Shown: one piece after another, positions 10,106 through 19,219 of the stretch | Position numbering within the stretch: the stretch's first letter is position 1 | Layout of the letters: every line of letters begins with the position of its first letter | Assembly (NCBI RefSeq): GCF_012567685.1 | Contig: NZ_CP046184.1 | Location: 47,102-111,101 of the forward strand | DNA length: 64,000 nt | Direction: 5' to 3' | Origin: Enterobacteriaceae endosymbiont of Donacia marginata | Lineage (GTDB): Bacteria > Pseudomonadota > Gammaproteobacteria > Enterobacterales > Enterobacteriaceae | Notes under the pieces: model-generated | Seen by the model: only the letters and a program-made list of their open reading frames with translations | Databases searched by the model: none | Told to the model about the DNA's origin: nothing | Made by a program: the position numbers and the translations under genes

Positions 10106-10554
10106 TTATTTAATATTTAAAAAAATATCTTTTAGAATAAAAATTATTCCAATACAAATGAAAATATCTGCAATATTAAAAACTGGAAAATGATAATTAA
10201 ATATATGTATATCTATGAAATCTATTACAAAACCATATTTAATTCTATTAATAAAATTACCTAATATTCCACCTAATATAAGATTATAAGATATTTGTTT
10301 ATTTTTATTTTTTTTTAAAAAAAATATTAGTATAATAATACTTACTATATTAAAAAAAAAATAATATTTTTATATTTTTTAAAAAAACCAAAAATTATTC
10401 CATAATTTTGTAAATAAATAAAATTTAAATAAGAATAAATATGATAATATTCATACAATTTTATTTTTTTTATAATTAAATTTTTACAAAAAAAATCTAT
10501 TATTATAAATAATAAAATATAAATATTTATTATTTTCATTTCTTTTCTTTTCAT
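10106..10554 (-). CDS. lspA: lipoprotein signal peptidase, frameshifted in a homopolymer
   Basis: LspA cleaves the signal peptide of prolipoproteins at the inner membrane. As sequenced, the frame from the ATG at 10554 stops at 10345 after 69 residues. The remainder continues in another frame to a TAA at 10106-10108. The junction is the ten-base homopolymer 10352-10361 (T run in the gene sense). One added base, or two removed, joins the halves into a full four-helix protein of normal length. The first half has the IIDFFCKNLI and NYGIIFGFF segments. The second half carries both catalytic aspartates, in VIDFIDIH and FNIADIFIC, so the short product alone would be inactive. An alternative ATG lies at 10539. 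It starts 8 bases after the ileS stop. It could be rescued by RNA polymerase slippage, or be a sequencing error or a young pseudogene. Confidence 0.8.
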
Positions 10555-10562
10555 TAAAATTT

Positions 10563-13346
10563 TTAAATAAATAAACGTTTTTCACCATTACCTATGGTAT
10601 TTAATTGACAGCGATTACAAATATTATTAATTATATTTTTTGAATAATACCAACAACGTTGGCATTTATAATATTTTGATTTTTTAATTTTAAAACTTTT
10701 TATTAATTTATTTATAGATGTTTTTTCTTCATAATAAAAAGAAATATGAGATACTAATAATAAGAAACGTAATTCTGTACCTAACATTATTAATTTTTTA
10801 TAAATATTTTTATTTACAAAAACAGTAATATTTGCTTCTAGAGAACTACCTATAATTTTTCTTTTTCTTGCATATTCAATTATTTTATTTATTTCATCTT
10901 TAAAAATAAAAATATCCTTCCAATATTCATAATTCATTTTATTACTTGATGATAAATAAAATAATTTCGAATACCATTCTGCTGTAAAAACATATTTAGA
11001 TCTTTTCCCTGGAATATAATTCCAAATTTCATGAGCTGTAAAAGATAAGATTGGAGCTATCCATCTTACTAAAGATTCAAGAATCATATATAAAGATGTT
11101 TGACAACTTAGTCTTTCTATACTATATCTTTTAAATGTATACTGTCTATCTTTAATAATATCAAAATAAATAGATCCTAAATCTATAGAACAAAATTGCA
11201 TTATTTCCTTTATTACATTTTTTATATTATAAATATTATAGTATTTTATAATTTTATCTTGTGTAATTTTTGTTTTATGTATAATCCATTTATCTAGTAC
11301 TAACATATTTTTTTCTTGTATTATATTTTTTTCTGGTATAAACTGATCTAAATTAGATAATAAAAATCTAACTGTATTACGAATACGTCTATAGGTTTCT
11401 GTAATTCTTTGTAAAATATTTGAAGATATATTTATTTCATTAGTATAATCTGTAGAAGCAACCCATAATCTTAAAATATCACTACCTAATGTATTTACTA
11501 TATTTTGAGGTTTAATAATATTTCCTAAAGATTTAGACATTTTTTTACCATGATTATCAACAGTAAATCCATGACTTATTACTGTTTTATATGGAATATT
11601 ATTATCTATAGCTGTTGAAATAATTAATGAAGAAATAAACCATCCTCGATATTGATCATTTCCTTCTAAATATATATCAATTTTATTATTTTTAAATTCT
11701 TCAATTTGTTTAATAATAGAACGATAAGTTGATCCAGAATCAAACCAAACATCTAATACATCTATTACTTTATCATATAAGCAAGCATCTTCCCCTAAAA
11801 ATTCTTTAATATCTAAATCCCACCATGCTTGAATACCATTTTTTTCAATCATAGAAGCTATTTTTTTAATAAATTTTAGAGAATTAATATGTATTTTTTG
11901 TGTTTTCTTATTAATAAATAAAGGAATAGGAATGCCCCATATTCTTTGTCTAGAAATACACCAATCAGGTCTTTTATCTAACATTAAATTCATTCTTTCA
12001 TAACCCCAACTAGGTATCCATTCTACTTTCTTTATTAATTTTTTTGCTGATTTTCTAAGATTTTGTTTATCTATACTAATAAACCATTGTGGAGTAGATC
12101 TATATATAATTGGTATTTTATGACGCCAACAATATGGATAATTATGAATATAATTATCTATTAAAAATAATGTATTTTGTTCTATTAAGATTTGAGTAAT
12201 TATTTTTTCAGAAGAAAAAATATTAATTTTATTTAACTTAGGATGTATTCCATTTTTAAAAAATCCTTTTTTATCTATAATATTTTTTAAACATGTTATT
12301 TTATGTTTATTACATATATTATAATCATCTAATCCATGATTAGGTGCCATATGGACAATACCAGTACCTGATTTTTCAGAAACATAATTATCTATAATAA
12401 GAGATGAAATATTATTATTAATTGGATTTTTTATTAAAATATTTTTAAAAAATTTACCTTTTATTTCTAATAAAATTTTCCATTCTCTAATTTTTTTTTT
12501 ATTCATAATAACATTAACTAAATTCTTAGCTATGATAATAATATTTTTATCAATTTTAATTAATTGATAATATATTTCTGGATGTAAAACAATTGCTCTA
12601 TTTGCAGGTATAGTCCATGGAGTAGTAGTCCATATTAAAAAGGAAATATTATAATTTTTTATTTTTATATTTAAATTTTTTTTAAAAAAATTAGTGTTAA
12701 TTATATTAAACATAACATAACATGTTAATGTTTTTTTTTTAACATAATCAACTTCAGCTCCTGCTAGAGAAGAAAAACATTTTGTACACCAATGTACTGG
12801 TTTTTCTCCTTTATATATATAATTATTTTTAATGATTTCCCCTAAAGTACGAACAATATTTGCTTCTGTTTTAAAATTCATTGTTAAATAAGGATTTAAC
12901 CAATCAGCACATATTCCTAACCTCATAAAATCTTTTTTTTGTTTTTTAATTTGTTCAAACGCATATTTTCTACATTCAATTCTAAATTGTTTTTTAGAAA
13001 TTTTTTTATTTTTTTTTTTTAAAATTTCTTCTACTTTTTGTTCTATAGGTAACCCATGACAATCCCATCCAGGGATAAATGATGTATAATATCCATCCAT
13101 ATTTTTAAATTTTATAATAATATCTTTTAAAATTTTATTAAAAGCATGACCAATATGAATATTACCATTAGCATATGGTGGCCCATCATGTAAAATAAAT
13201 TTTTTTCTATTTTTTTTAGTATTTGATATTTTTTTATATAAATTATCTTTTTCCCATTGTTCTAATATAGTTAATTCATTTTTTGTTAAACATGCTTTCA
13301 TTGGAAATTTTGTTTTTGGTAAATTTAAATTAAATTTATTTTTCAT
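10563..13346 (-). CDS. ileS: isoleucyl-tRNA synthetase
   Basis: IleS charges tRNA-Ile. The 927 residues keep the class I HIGH motif (NGNIHIGHAFNK near residue 60) and the KMSKS motif (GKKMSKSLGN). The editing (CP1) region with TTPWTIPANRA is intact. The C-terminal zinc-binding cluster CQRCWYY...CNRCQLNTIGNGEKR is also present. The length is close to the E. coli value of 938. It is followed by lspA and dapB as in E. coli. Upstream it is divergent from rpsT, with ribF, which lies there in E. coli, missing. Confidence 0.98.
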   Translation of the reverse strand: MKNKFNLNLPKTKFPMKACLTKNELTILEQWEKDNLYKKISNTKKNRKKFILHDGPPYANGNIHIGHAFNKILKDIIIKFKNMDGYYTSFIPGWDCHGLPIEQKVEEILKKKNKKISKKQFRIECRKYAFEQIKKQKKDFMRLGICADWLNPYLTMNFKTEANIVRTLGEIIKNNYIYKGEKPVHWCTKCFSSLAGAEVDYVKKKTLTCYVMFNIINTNFFKKNLNIKIKNYNISFLIWTTTPWTIPANRAIVLHPEIYYQLIKIDKNIIIIAKNLVNVIMNKKKIREWKILLEIKGKFFKNILIKNPINNNISSLIIDNYVSEKSGTGIVHMAPNHGLDDYNICNKHKITCLKNIIDKKGFFKNGIHPKLNKINIFSSEKIITQILIEQNTLFLIDNYIHNYPYCWRHKIPIIYRSTPQWFISIDKQNLRKSAKKLIKKVEWIPSWGYERMNLMLDKRPDWCISRQRIWGIPIPLFINKKTQKIHINSLKFIKKIASMIEKNGIQAWWDLDIKEFLGEDACLYDKVIDVLDVWFDSGSTYRSIIKQIEEFKNNKIDIYLEGNDQYRGWFISSLIISTAIDNNIPYKTVISHGFTVDNHGKKMSKSLGNIIKPQNIVNTLGSDILRLWVASTDYTNEINISSNILQRITETYRRIRNTVRFLLSNLDQFIPEKNIIQEKNMLVLDKWIIHKTKITQDKIIKYYNIYNIKNVIKEIMQFCSIDLGSIYFDIIKDRQYTFKRYSIERLSCQTSLYMILESLVRWIAPILSFTAHEIWNYIPGKRSKYVFTAEWYSKLFYLSSSNKMNYEYWKDIFIFKDEINKIIEYARKRKIIGSSLEANITVFVNKNIYKKLIMLGTELRFLLLVSHISFYYEEKTSINKLIKSFKIKKSKYYKCQRCWYYSKNIINNICNRCQLNTIGNGEKRLFI

Positions 13347-13502
13347 ACTAATTATCTTTAATTTATTTTTAATTTAATAAAATTAATAAGTATAAATTTT
13401 ATTTTATTTATATATAGATATTATATATAATAGTATTTCATGTAAATATTTAATTTTTATAAAAAAATAAAAATTATTAATATAATTAGAAGGAATTTTT
13501 AT

Positions 13503-13766
13503 ATGGCAAATATAAAATCATCTAAAAAAAGAGCTTTAAAATCAGAAGAAAAAAGAAAACATAATATTAATTATCGTTCTATGTTACGTACTTTTATTAA
13601 AAAAGTTAAAAATGCTATTTCTGATAAAAATATTGAATTATCAAAAAAAAATTTTCAAAAGATGCAATCTGTTATTGATAAACAAGTACAAAAAAAGTTA
13701 ATTCATAAAAATAAAGCATCTCGTTATAAATCTAGAATATATAATAAGATTATAAATCTTCTTTAA
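13503..13766 (+). CDS. rpsT: 30S ribosomal protein S20
   Basis: S20 is a 16S-rRNA-binding protein of the small subunit. The product is 87 residues, the E. coli length, with the N-terminal MANIKSSKKRALKSEEKRKHN and a lysine-rich helical body. A clear AGAAGGA Shine-Dalgarno precedes the ATG. It starts with ATG, whereas E. coli rpsT uses a weak start linked to autoregulation. It is divergent from ileS across a 156-base gap that should hold both promoters. I cannot place them with confidence in sequence this A+T-rich. Confidence 0.96.
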   Translation: MANIKSSKKRALKSEEKRKHNINYRSMLRTFIKKVKNAISDKNIELSKKNFQKMQSVIDKQVQKKLIHKNKASRYKSRIYNKIINLL

Positions 13767-13797
13767 CTATTATTAATATTAATTAAATACTAAAATA

Positions 13798-14139
13798 ATG
13801 AATATTCATTTAATGAATGTACCTGTGCCTATTACTTTAACAAAAAGAGCATTAAAAAAAATCAAAAAATTATACAATAAAAATATAAATTTTAGAATAT
13901 TTATTTTAGGTGGAGGATGTAGTGGGTTTAAATATGACTTTATTTTAGATAAAAAAATAAAAAAAAATGATATTGTAATAAATTTATCAGATATTAATAT
14001 TGTAATAGATAAAATAAGTATGCAATATTTATCAGGAAGTATTATTGATTATATTGAAAGTATTGAAGAATCTAAATTTATTATTAAAAATCCATATATG
14101 AAAAATACATGTAATTGTGGTTCTTCTTTTGATATTTAA
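13798..14139 (+). CDS. erpA: iron-sulfur cluster insertion protein
   Basis: ErpA is an A-type carrier that delivers Fe-S clusters to target enzymes. The 113 residues (E. coli 114) keep all three cluster cysteines, one in GGGCSGFKYDF and two in the C-terminal TCNCGSSFDI. The GSSFDI ending and the QYLSGSIIDY segment favour ErpA over IscA or SufA. The N-terminus is diverged, and a second ATG at 13813 is a possible start. Neither has a clear Shine-Dalgarno. LeuC and LipA in this window are probable clients. Confidence 0.9.
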   Translation: MNIHLMNVPVPITLTKRALKKIKKLYNKNINFRIFILGGGCSGFKYDFILDKKIKKNDIVINLSDINIVIDKISMQYLSGSIIDYIESIEESKFIIKNPYMKNTCNCGSSFDI

Positions 14140-14171
14140 TATAAAAAATTTATTAATATAAGGAAAAATTT

Positions 14172-14870
14172 ATGTCCAATACAAAATTAGTATTATTACG
14201 TCATGGACAAAGTGAATGGAATAAAAAAAATTTATTTACTGGATGGCATGATATAGAATTATCTCCAGAAGGAGAGATTGAAGCAATACAAGCAGGTAAA
14301 GTATTAAAAAAAAATAATTTTAAATTTGATTATGCATATACATCTTTTTTAAAAAGAGCAATAAATACTTTATGGTTAACTTTAAAAGAATTAGATCAAC
14401 TTTGGATTCCTGTTAAAAAAACATGGAGATTAAATGAAAGACATTATGGAAAATTACAAGGAATGAATAAAGATGAAATTACAAATAAATTTGGTATAAA
14501 AAAAGTACAAAAATGGCGTCGTAGTTTTATTTCTGAACCACCATCATTATCAATTAATGATCCTAGATGGTCCAGATTTGATCAAAAATATTCTAAATTA
14601 GAAGATTATCAGTTACCTTTATCAGAAAGTTTATCTAAAACTTTAGAAAGAGTAATATATATATGGAAAAATAGTATATCATCTAAAATTATGAATGGAG
14701 AACGAATTATTATTGTTGCTCATGGTAATTCATTAAGAGCTTTAATTAAATATATTGAAAATATTAATGATGCTGATATTATTAATTTAAATATTGCTAC
14801 TGGTATTCCTATAATTTATGAATTTGATAATAATCTTAATTATAAAAAAAAATATTATTTAAATAATTAA
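14172..14870 (+). CDS. gpmA: 2,3-bisphosphoglycerate-dependent phosphoglycerate mutase
   Basis: GpmA interconverts 3- and 2-phosphoglycerate in glycolysis. The catalytic histidines lie in LLRHGQSEWN (residue 11) and AHGNSLRAL. The substrate-specificity segments RLNERHYGKLQG and FTGWHDIELSPEG are intact. An AAGGAA Shine-Dalgarno precedes the ATG. The protein is 232 residues against about 250 in E. coli. It stops right after KKYYLNN and so lacks the flexible C-terminal tail that closes over the active site in the family. The core is well conserved and activity is likely. Confidence 0.95.
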   Translation: MSNTKLVLLRHGQSEWNKKNLFTGWHDIELSPEGEIEAIQAGKVLKKNNFKFDYAYTSFLKRAINTLWLTLKELDQLWIPVKKTWRLNERHYGKLQGMNKDEITNKFGIKKVQKWRRSFISEPPSLSINDPRWSRFDQKYSKLEDYQLPLSESLSKTLERVIYIWKNSISSKIMNGERIIIVAHGNSLRALIKYIENINDADIINLNIATGIPIIYEFDNNLNYKKKYYLNN

Positions 14871-14889
14871 TATATAATAAAATATTATT

Positions 14890-17031
14890 TTATTTTTTTT
14901 TAGATCCAGCTTGGATAACTGTAACTGCAATTGTATAGATTATATCTTCAATTGAAGCACCTCTTGAAAGATCGTTAATTGGTTTTTTTATCCCCTGTAA
15001 TATAGGACCTATAGAAATTATTTTAGATGTTCTTTGAACTGCTTTATAAGTAGTATTACCGGTATTAAGATCAGGAAAAATAATAATATTCGCTTTCCCG
15101 GCAACTAAAGATTTTGGTGCTTTATATTTACCAATACTTTTTATAACAGCTGCATCATATTGCAATGGTCCATCTATTATTAAATTTGGTAATTTATTTT
15201 GTACTAATTTAGTTGCTTTATATACTTTTTCAACTTCAATACCTGTACTAGAATTACCAGTTGAATAAGAAATCATTGCTATTTTAGGTTTTATATTAAA
15301 TAATTTACTAGTTTGTGCTGATTGTATTGCTATTTCAGCTAATTGTTTATAATTAGGATTAGGATTAATTGCACAATCACTAAATATTAATATATTTTTA
15401 GGTAATAACATAATAAATATTGATGAAATTATAGAATATTCGGGTAAAGTTTTAATAATTTGTAATGCAGGACGTATAGTATTAGCAGTTGTTGCATTAG
15501 CTCCAGAAACAATACCATCTACTTCATTATTTTTTAACATCATAGTAGCTAAAAACATGTTATCTTTTAATAATTTTATAGCATTATTTTCATTCAATAA
15601 TTTATCTTTTCTGATATACATTAATTTTTCTATATAATTATTTCTAATATATTTAGGATCAATAATATTCATATTATCATTTAAATCTATATTATTGATT
15701 TTAGCTATATTTATAATTTCTTTTTTATTACCTAATAATATGCATTTAGCTATATTTTTTTTAGAGCATATTGCTGCTGCTTTAAGAGTACGTAATTCAT
15801 TACCCTCCGGTAATAATATTGTTTTTTTAAATTTACAAGCTTTATTAATTAAATTATATTTAAATATAAATGGGGAATTATAAATTTTATAATTTATATA
15901 TTTTTTATTATTTAGAATTTTAGAGGGAATATATAAATTAATATAATTAATAATATTTAATATTAATTTATCATCACTAGTTGGGAAATTATTTTTATAA
16001 ATACTCTGTATTTTTAAATAAATTTTATAAAAATTATTTTTTGTGTATATAAGATATATATTATTATTAATAATTTTAGAAAATTTTTTTATAATTAGAT
16101 CAGATTCTTTTTTAATAAAATCTGTAAATAATATAGCTTTACAAAAAATATTTTTAGATAAAATATTATATATTTTTTTTATATTTTGATTATCTTTTAA
16201 AGATATAATAATTAAAGACTTAACAAAAAATTCTTTATTTACAAAAATTTGCTTATTAAAAAAAATAATATATTTAATATTATTATATTTCAAATTAATA
16301 GGTAAATTACAATTTAAATATATGCATATAATTTTTAAATCTATTCCAAATATAAAATTTTTTAACCATGGAATACATATAATCTTTTCTTTATTAAAAG
16401 ATAATAAATTATTATTTATAATATTTTTTTCTTTTTTTAAAAAGAAATTTTTAAATATATTTATATTATAAAAAAAAGGATTACTATTTTGATTAGTGAA
16501 TTTTTCTTTAACAAAAGAAAATATATATTTTGATTTTAAATCATATATATTTTTTTTAAAAATAATATCAATTATTGATTTTGTTTTTTTTAAAGTTTCA
16601 TTTTTTGAACACATAGATGTAACAAAAATAATTTTTGCATCAAATATATTTGCTATATCACAATTTAATTTAAATAATATTTGCTCAATATAAAAAGGTA
16701 TTATTCCTTCTATTAAGATAATATCTGTATTTTTTATATTTTGAAAATATTTTTTAATTATATTTTCAATAATATTATTATATGTAGTGTCATTATTTAA
16801 TAAATTAATATCATTAATTTTTAATGAATTAATAGATTTTATATTAAGATTATTATATTGATTTAAAATATTATTAGTGTAATCAAAATTATAATTTTCT
16901 ATTTGAGAAATAGGTTTAAAAAATTTACATCTTAATTTTTTATTATTAAAATAATTTAATAATCCTATATTTATACTAGTAAAAAAATGAATATCAATAT
17001 TTATTGGTATTGACATAATTATTTTTAGCAT
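14890..17031 (-). CDS. pta: phosphate acetyltransferase
   Basis: Pta converts acetyl-CoA to acetyl phosphate, which AckA uses to make ATP. The frame reaches a GTG at 17043. The ATG at 17031 is preferred: it gives MLKIIMSIP, aligning with E. coli MSRIIMLIP, gives 713 residues (E. coli 714), and has AAGGTG 9 bases upstream. The C-terminal catalytic domain, from about residue 390, is strongly conserved (LLPEGNELRTLKAAAIC, SGANATTANTIRP, DGPLQYDAAV, FPDLNTGNTTYKAVQR). The first 380 residues (P-loop-like and DRTGG-type domains) are badly eroded, and the glycine-rich loop after MSIP has lost its glycines. It lies 37 bases after ackA, as in E. coli. Confidence 0.95.
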   Translation of the reverse strand: MLKIIMSIPINIDIHFFTSINIGLLNYFNNKKLRCKFFKPISQIENYNFDYTNNILNQYNNLNIKSINSLKINDINLLNNDTTYNNIIENIIKKYFQNIKNTDIILIEGIIPFYIEQILFKLNCDIANIFDAKIIFVTSMCSKNETLKKTKSIIDIIFKKNIYDLKSKYIFSFVKEKFTNQNSNPFFYNINIFKNFFLKKEKNIINNNLLSFNKEKIICIPWLKNFIFGIDLKIICIYLNCNLPINLKYNNIKYIIFFNKQIFVNKEFFVKSLIIISLKDNQNIKKIYNILSKNIFCKAILFTDFIKKESDLIIKKFSKIINNNIYLIYTKNNFYKIYLKIQSIYKNNFPTSDDKLILNIINYINLYIPSKILNNKKYINYKIYNSPFIFKYNLINKACKFKKTILLPEGNELRTLKAAAICSKKNIAKCILLGNKKEIINIAKINNIDLNDNMNIIDPKYIRNNYIEKLMYIRKDKLLNENNAIKLLKDNMFLATMMLKNNEVDGIVSGANATTANTIRPALQIIKTLPEYSIISSIFIMLLPKNILIFSDCAINPNPNYKQLAEIAIQSAQTSKLFNIKPKIAMISYSTGNSSTGIEVEKVYKATKLVQNKLPNLIIDGPLQYDAAVIKSIGKYKAPKSLVAGKANIIIFPDLNTGNTTYKAVQRTSKIISIGPILQGIKKPINDLSRGASIEDIIYTIAVTVIQAGSKKK

Positions 17032-17068
17032 ATTATTATACACCTTTAATGTTAATTAATTTTTTATA

Positions 17069-18277
17069 TTATTTATTATTAATTATAATATTAAATGTAT
17101 CTTGTGCTATCATTAATTCTTCATTTGTAGGAATAATTAATATTGGTATACTATGAGTAGTATTTATAAGTCCAGTTTTACCAAATTTTATTTCATTATT
17201 TAATTTATGATCGATAAAAATATTTAAAATTTTTAATTTTTCTATTGTTTTTTCTCTAATTAATACGCTATTTTCTCCAATACCTCCTGTAAAAATAATT
17301 GCATCTATTTTTTCTTTCATTAAAATACTATAGGAAGCTATATATTTAGCTAAACGATATATAAATATATCAGCAGCTCTTTTTATTTTAATATCTTTAA
17401 AATAATTATTTTCAATATATCTAAAATCACTAGTTATAGTTGTTAACCCTAACATGCCTGATTTTTTAGTTAAAATATTATAAATTTCATCTATTTTAAT
17501 ATTTAAAATATTAAACATGTAAAAAATAATTGCAGGATCGATATCTCCACATCTTGTCCCCATAACTAGCCCTTCTAAAGGAGTTAATCCCATTGAAGTA
17601 TCAATACTTTTACCATTTTGTATCGCAGTAATAGATGAACCATTACCTAAATGGCATGAAATACAATTTAATTTATTTAATGGAATATTTAATATTTTTG
17701 CAGCAATTTTGGTAACATATCTATGACTAGTACCATGTGCTCCATAACGACGTATTTTATATTTTTCATAAAATTCTATTGGTAAAGCATATAAATATGA
17801 TTTTTCAGGAATTGTTTGATGAAAAGAAGTATCAAAAACAGCAATTTGTTTATTTTTTAAATGAGGTAATATTTTAATTATTTCTTTAATACCTATTAAT
17901 TGAATAGGATTATGTAAAGGAGCAAAAATTGATGCATTTTTTATTGCTTTTAAAACTTTTTTTGTAATAATTACAGATTGTATAAATTTTTCTCCTCCAT
18001 GTACTACCCGATGACCTACTGCTAATATATTATTATATAATAAATTTTTTTTTAAAATAATATTTATTATATAATTTAATATTATTTTATGATTAATTTT
18101 TGAATAAAAAATTTTTTTTTTTTTTATATTATTAAAATACCATTTAACATAAGAATGTTTAGTATTAAAATTTTCAGCTAAACCAAACAATAAAATTTTT
18201 TTTTCTAAAACATTGATAACTGAAAATTTTAAAGATGAACTACCGCAATTAATCACAAGTATCAATTTATTTGACAT
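17069..18277 (-). CDS. ackA: acetate kinase
   Basis: AckA makes ATP and acetate from acetyl phosphate. The N-terminal VINCGSSSLKFSV, the GHRVVHGGEKF segment, FDTSFHQTIP, GAHGTSHRYV, CHLGNGSSITAI and FTGGIGENS motifs are all intact. The length of 402 matches E. coli (400). It is first in the ackA-pta pair. In a host-restricted cell the pathway gives substrate-level ATP from the pyruvate made by glycolysis. Confidence 0.98.
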   Translation of the reverse strand: MSNKLILVINCGSSSLKFSVINVLEKKILLFGLAENFNTKHSYVKWYFNNIKKKKIFYSKINHKIILNYIINIILKKNLLYNNILAVGHRVVHGGEKFIQSVIITKKVLKAIKNASIFAPLHNPIQLIGIKEIIKILPHLKNKQIAVFDTSFHQTIPEKSYLYALPIEFYEKYKIRRYGAHGTSHRYVTKIAAKILNIPLNKLNCISCHLGNGSSITAIQNGKSIDTSMGLTPLEGLVMGTRCGDIDPAIIFYMFNILNIKIDEIYNILTKKSGMLGLTTITSDFRYIENNYFKDIKIKRAADIFIYRLAKYIASYSILMKEKIDAIIFTGGIGENSVLIREKTIEKLKILNIFIDHKLNNEIKFGKTGLINTTHSIPILIIPTNEELMIAQDTFNIIINNK

Positions 18278-18425
18278 TTATTTTCCTAAATAAATATTTT
18301 AATAAATATATTTTATTATATATAAAAAAATCTTAAAATTATATATAAGATATATGATAAATTTATTAATAATAAAAAATATAATATATACATCATCAAT
18401 AATTTAATATATTATATATTTAAAT

Positions 18426-18496
18426 GGCGCATTGGCAGAATGGTTATGCAGAGGATTGCAAATCCTTTTATTTCGGTTCAATTCCGGGATGCGCCT
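18426..18496 (+). tRNA. cysT: tRNA-Cys (anticodon GCA)
   Basis: A complete cloverleaf is visible. The acceptor stem GGCGCAT (18426-18432) pairs with ATGCGCC (18489-18495). The anticodon stem GAGGA/TCCTT encloses the loop TTGCAAA with anticodon GCA. A T-arm with GGTTCAATTCC follows. The discriminator base is T and no CCA is encoded. It stands just before tRNA-Leu(UAA), matching the E. coli glyW-cysT-leuZ cluster with glyW lost. Confidence 0.96.
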
Positions 18497-18527
18497 TGTA
18501 TAAAATAAAATAATTTATTTTTATTTT

Positions 18528-18614
18528 GCCCAGATGGTGGAATTGGTAGACACAAGGGACTTAAAATCCCTCGGCATTTATATTGCTATGCGGGTTCAAT
18601 TCCCGCTCTGGGTA
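18528..18614 (+). tRNA. leuZ: tRNA-Leu (anticodon UAA)
   Basis: This is a class II tRNA with a long variable arm. The acceptor stem GCCCAGA (18528-18534) pairs with TCTGGGT (18607-18613), including one G-T pair at the end. The anticodon loop CTTAAAA carries UAA, which reads UUA, by far the commonest leucine codon in these genes. The T-arm contains GGGTTCAATTCCC. The discriminator is A and no CCA is encoded. It follows tRNA-Cys by 31 bases and is probably cotranscribed with it. Confidence 0.96.
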
Positions 18615-18624
18615 TTTATGTTTT

Positions 18625-19095
18625 TTATAAAAAATATTCATATTTTTGTAAAATATTATTAAAATAAATAAAGAAAAACGATTGTTTTTTATTTAAAAAA
18701 TAATTATATAAATTTTTATCAATATGTTTTAATGAATATAATAAAATAAAAATTATTAAATATCCTTTTAAAATACCAAAAAATAATCCTAATATTTTGT
18801 TAAAATTATTTATATAATAAAAATATATAATTTTTTTATTTAAAAATTTTTTAACTATATTTCCTGATATTATGGTTAATAAAAAATAAATAAATAATAA
18901 AAAAATTTTTTTAAAATAAAAATTAATTATTGTATAATCTTTTATAATCAGGAAATAATCATAATATTTTCTAGATAAATAAAAAGATATAAACCAAACA
19001 AATATTGTTAATATTTCTTTTATAAATCCTCTAATAAAACTAAATATCGTGGAAAATAACAATATTAATATAAATAAATAATCAATTATTAACAT
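18625..19095 (-). CDS. cvpA: CvpA family inner-membrane protein
   Basis: The product is a 156-residue hydrophobic protein with four predicted membrane helices. The N-terminal IDYLFILILLFSTIFSFIRGFIKEIL and the GLFFGILKGYLIIF segment align with E. coli CvpA (162 residues), which is required for colicin V production and implicated in envelope stress resistance. Its molecular activity is not established. In E. coli cvpA precedes purF. Here purF is absent and the gene faces the two tRNA genes convergently, ending 11 bases from tRNA-Leu. The Ile/Phe/Lys-rich composition makes the match modest but consistent in length and topology. Confidence 0.8.
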   Translation of the reverse strand: MLIIDYLFILILLFSTIFSFIRGFIKEILTIFVWFISFYLSRKYYDYFLIIKDYTIINFYFKKIFLLFIYFLLTIISGNIVKKFLNKKIIYFYYINNFNKILGLFFGILKGYLIIFILLYSLKHIDKNLYNYFLNKKQSFFFIYFNNILQKYEYFL

Positions 19096-19219
19096 ATTTT
19101 TTATATATTTCTTTATTTGTATTAAATTATTTAAAATTTTAAAATAATTTAAAATAGTAAAAAATGAACTAAATTATACAATTTATTCAAAACAAAATCT
19201 TTTTTTTAAAAAAAATTTA

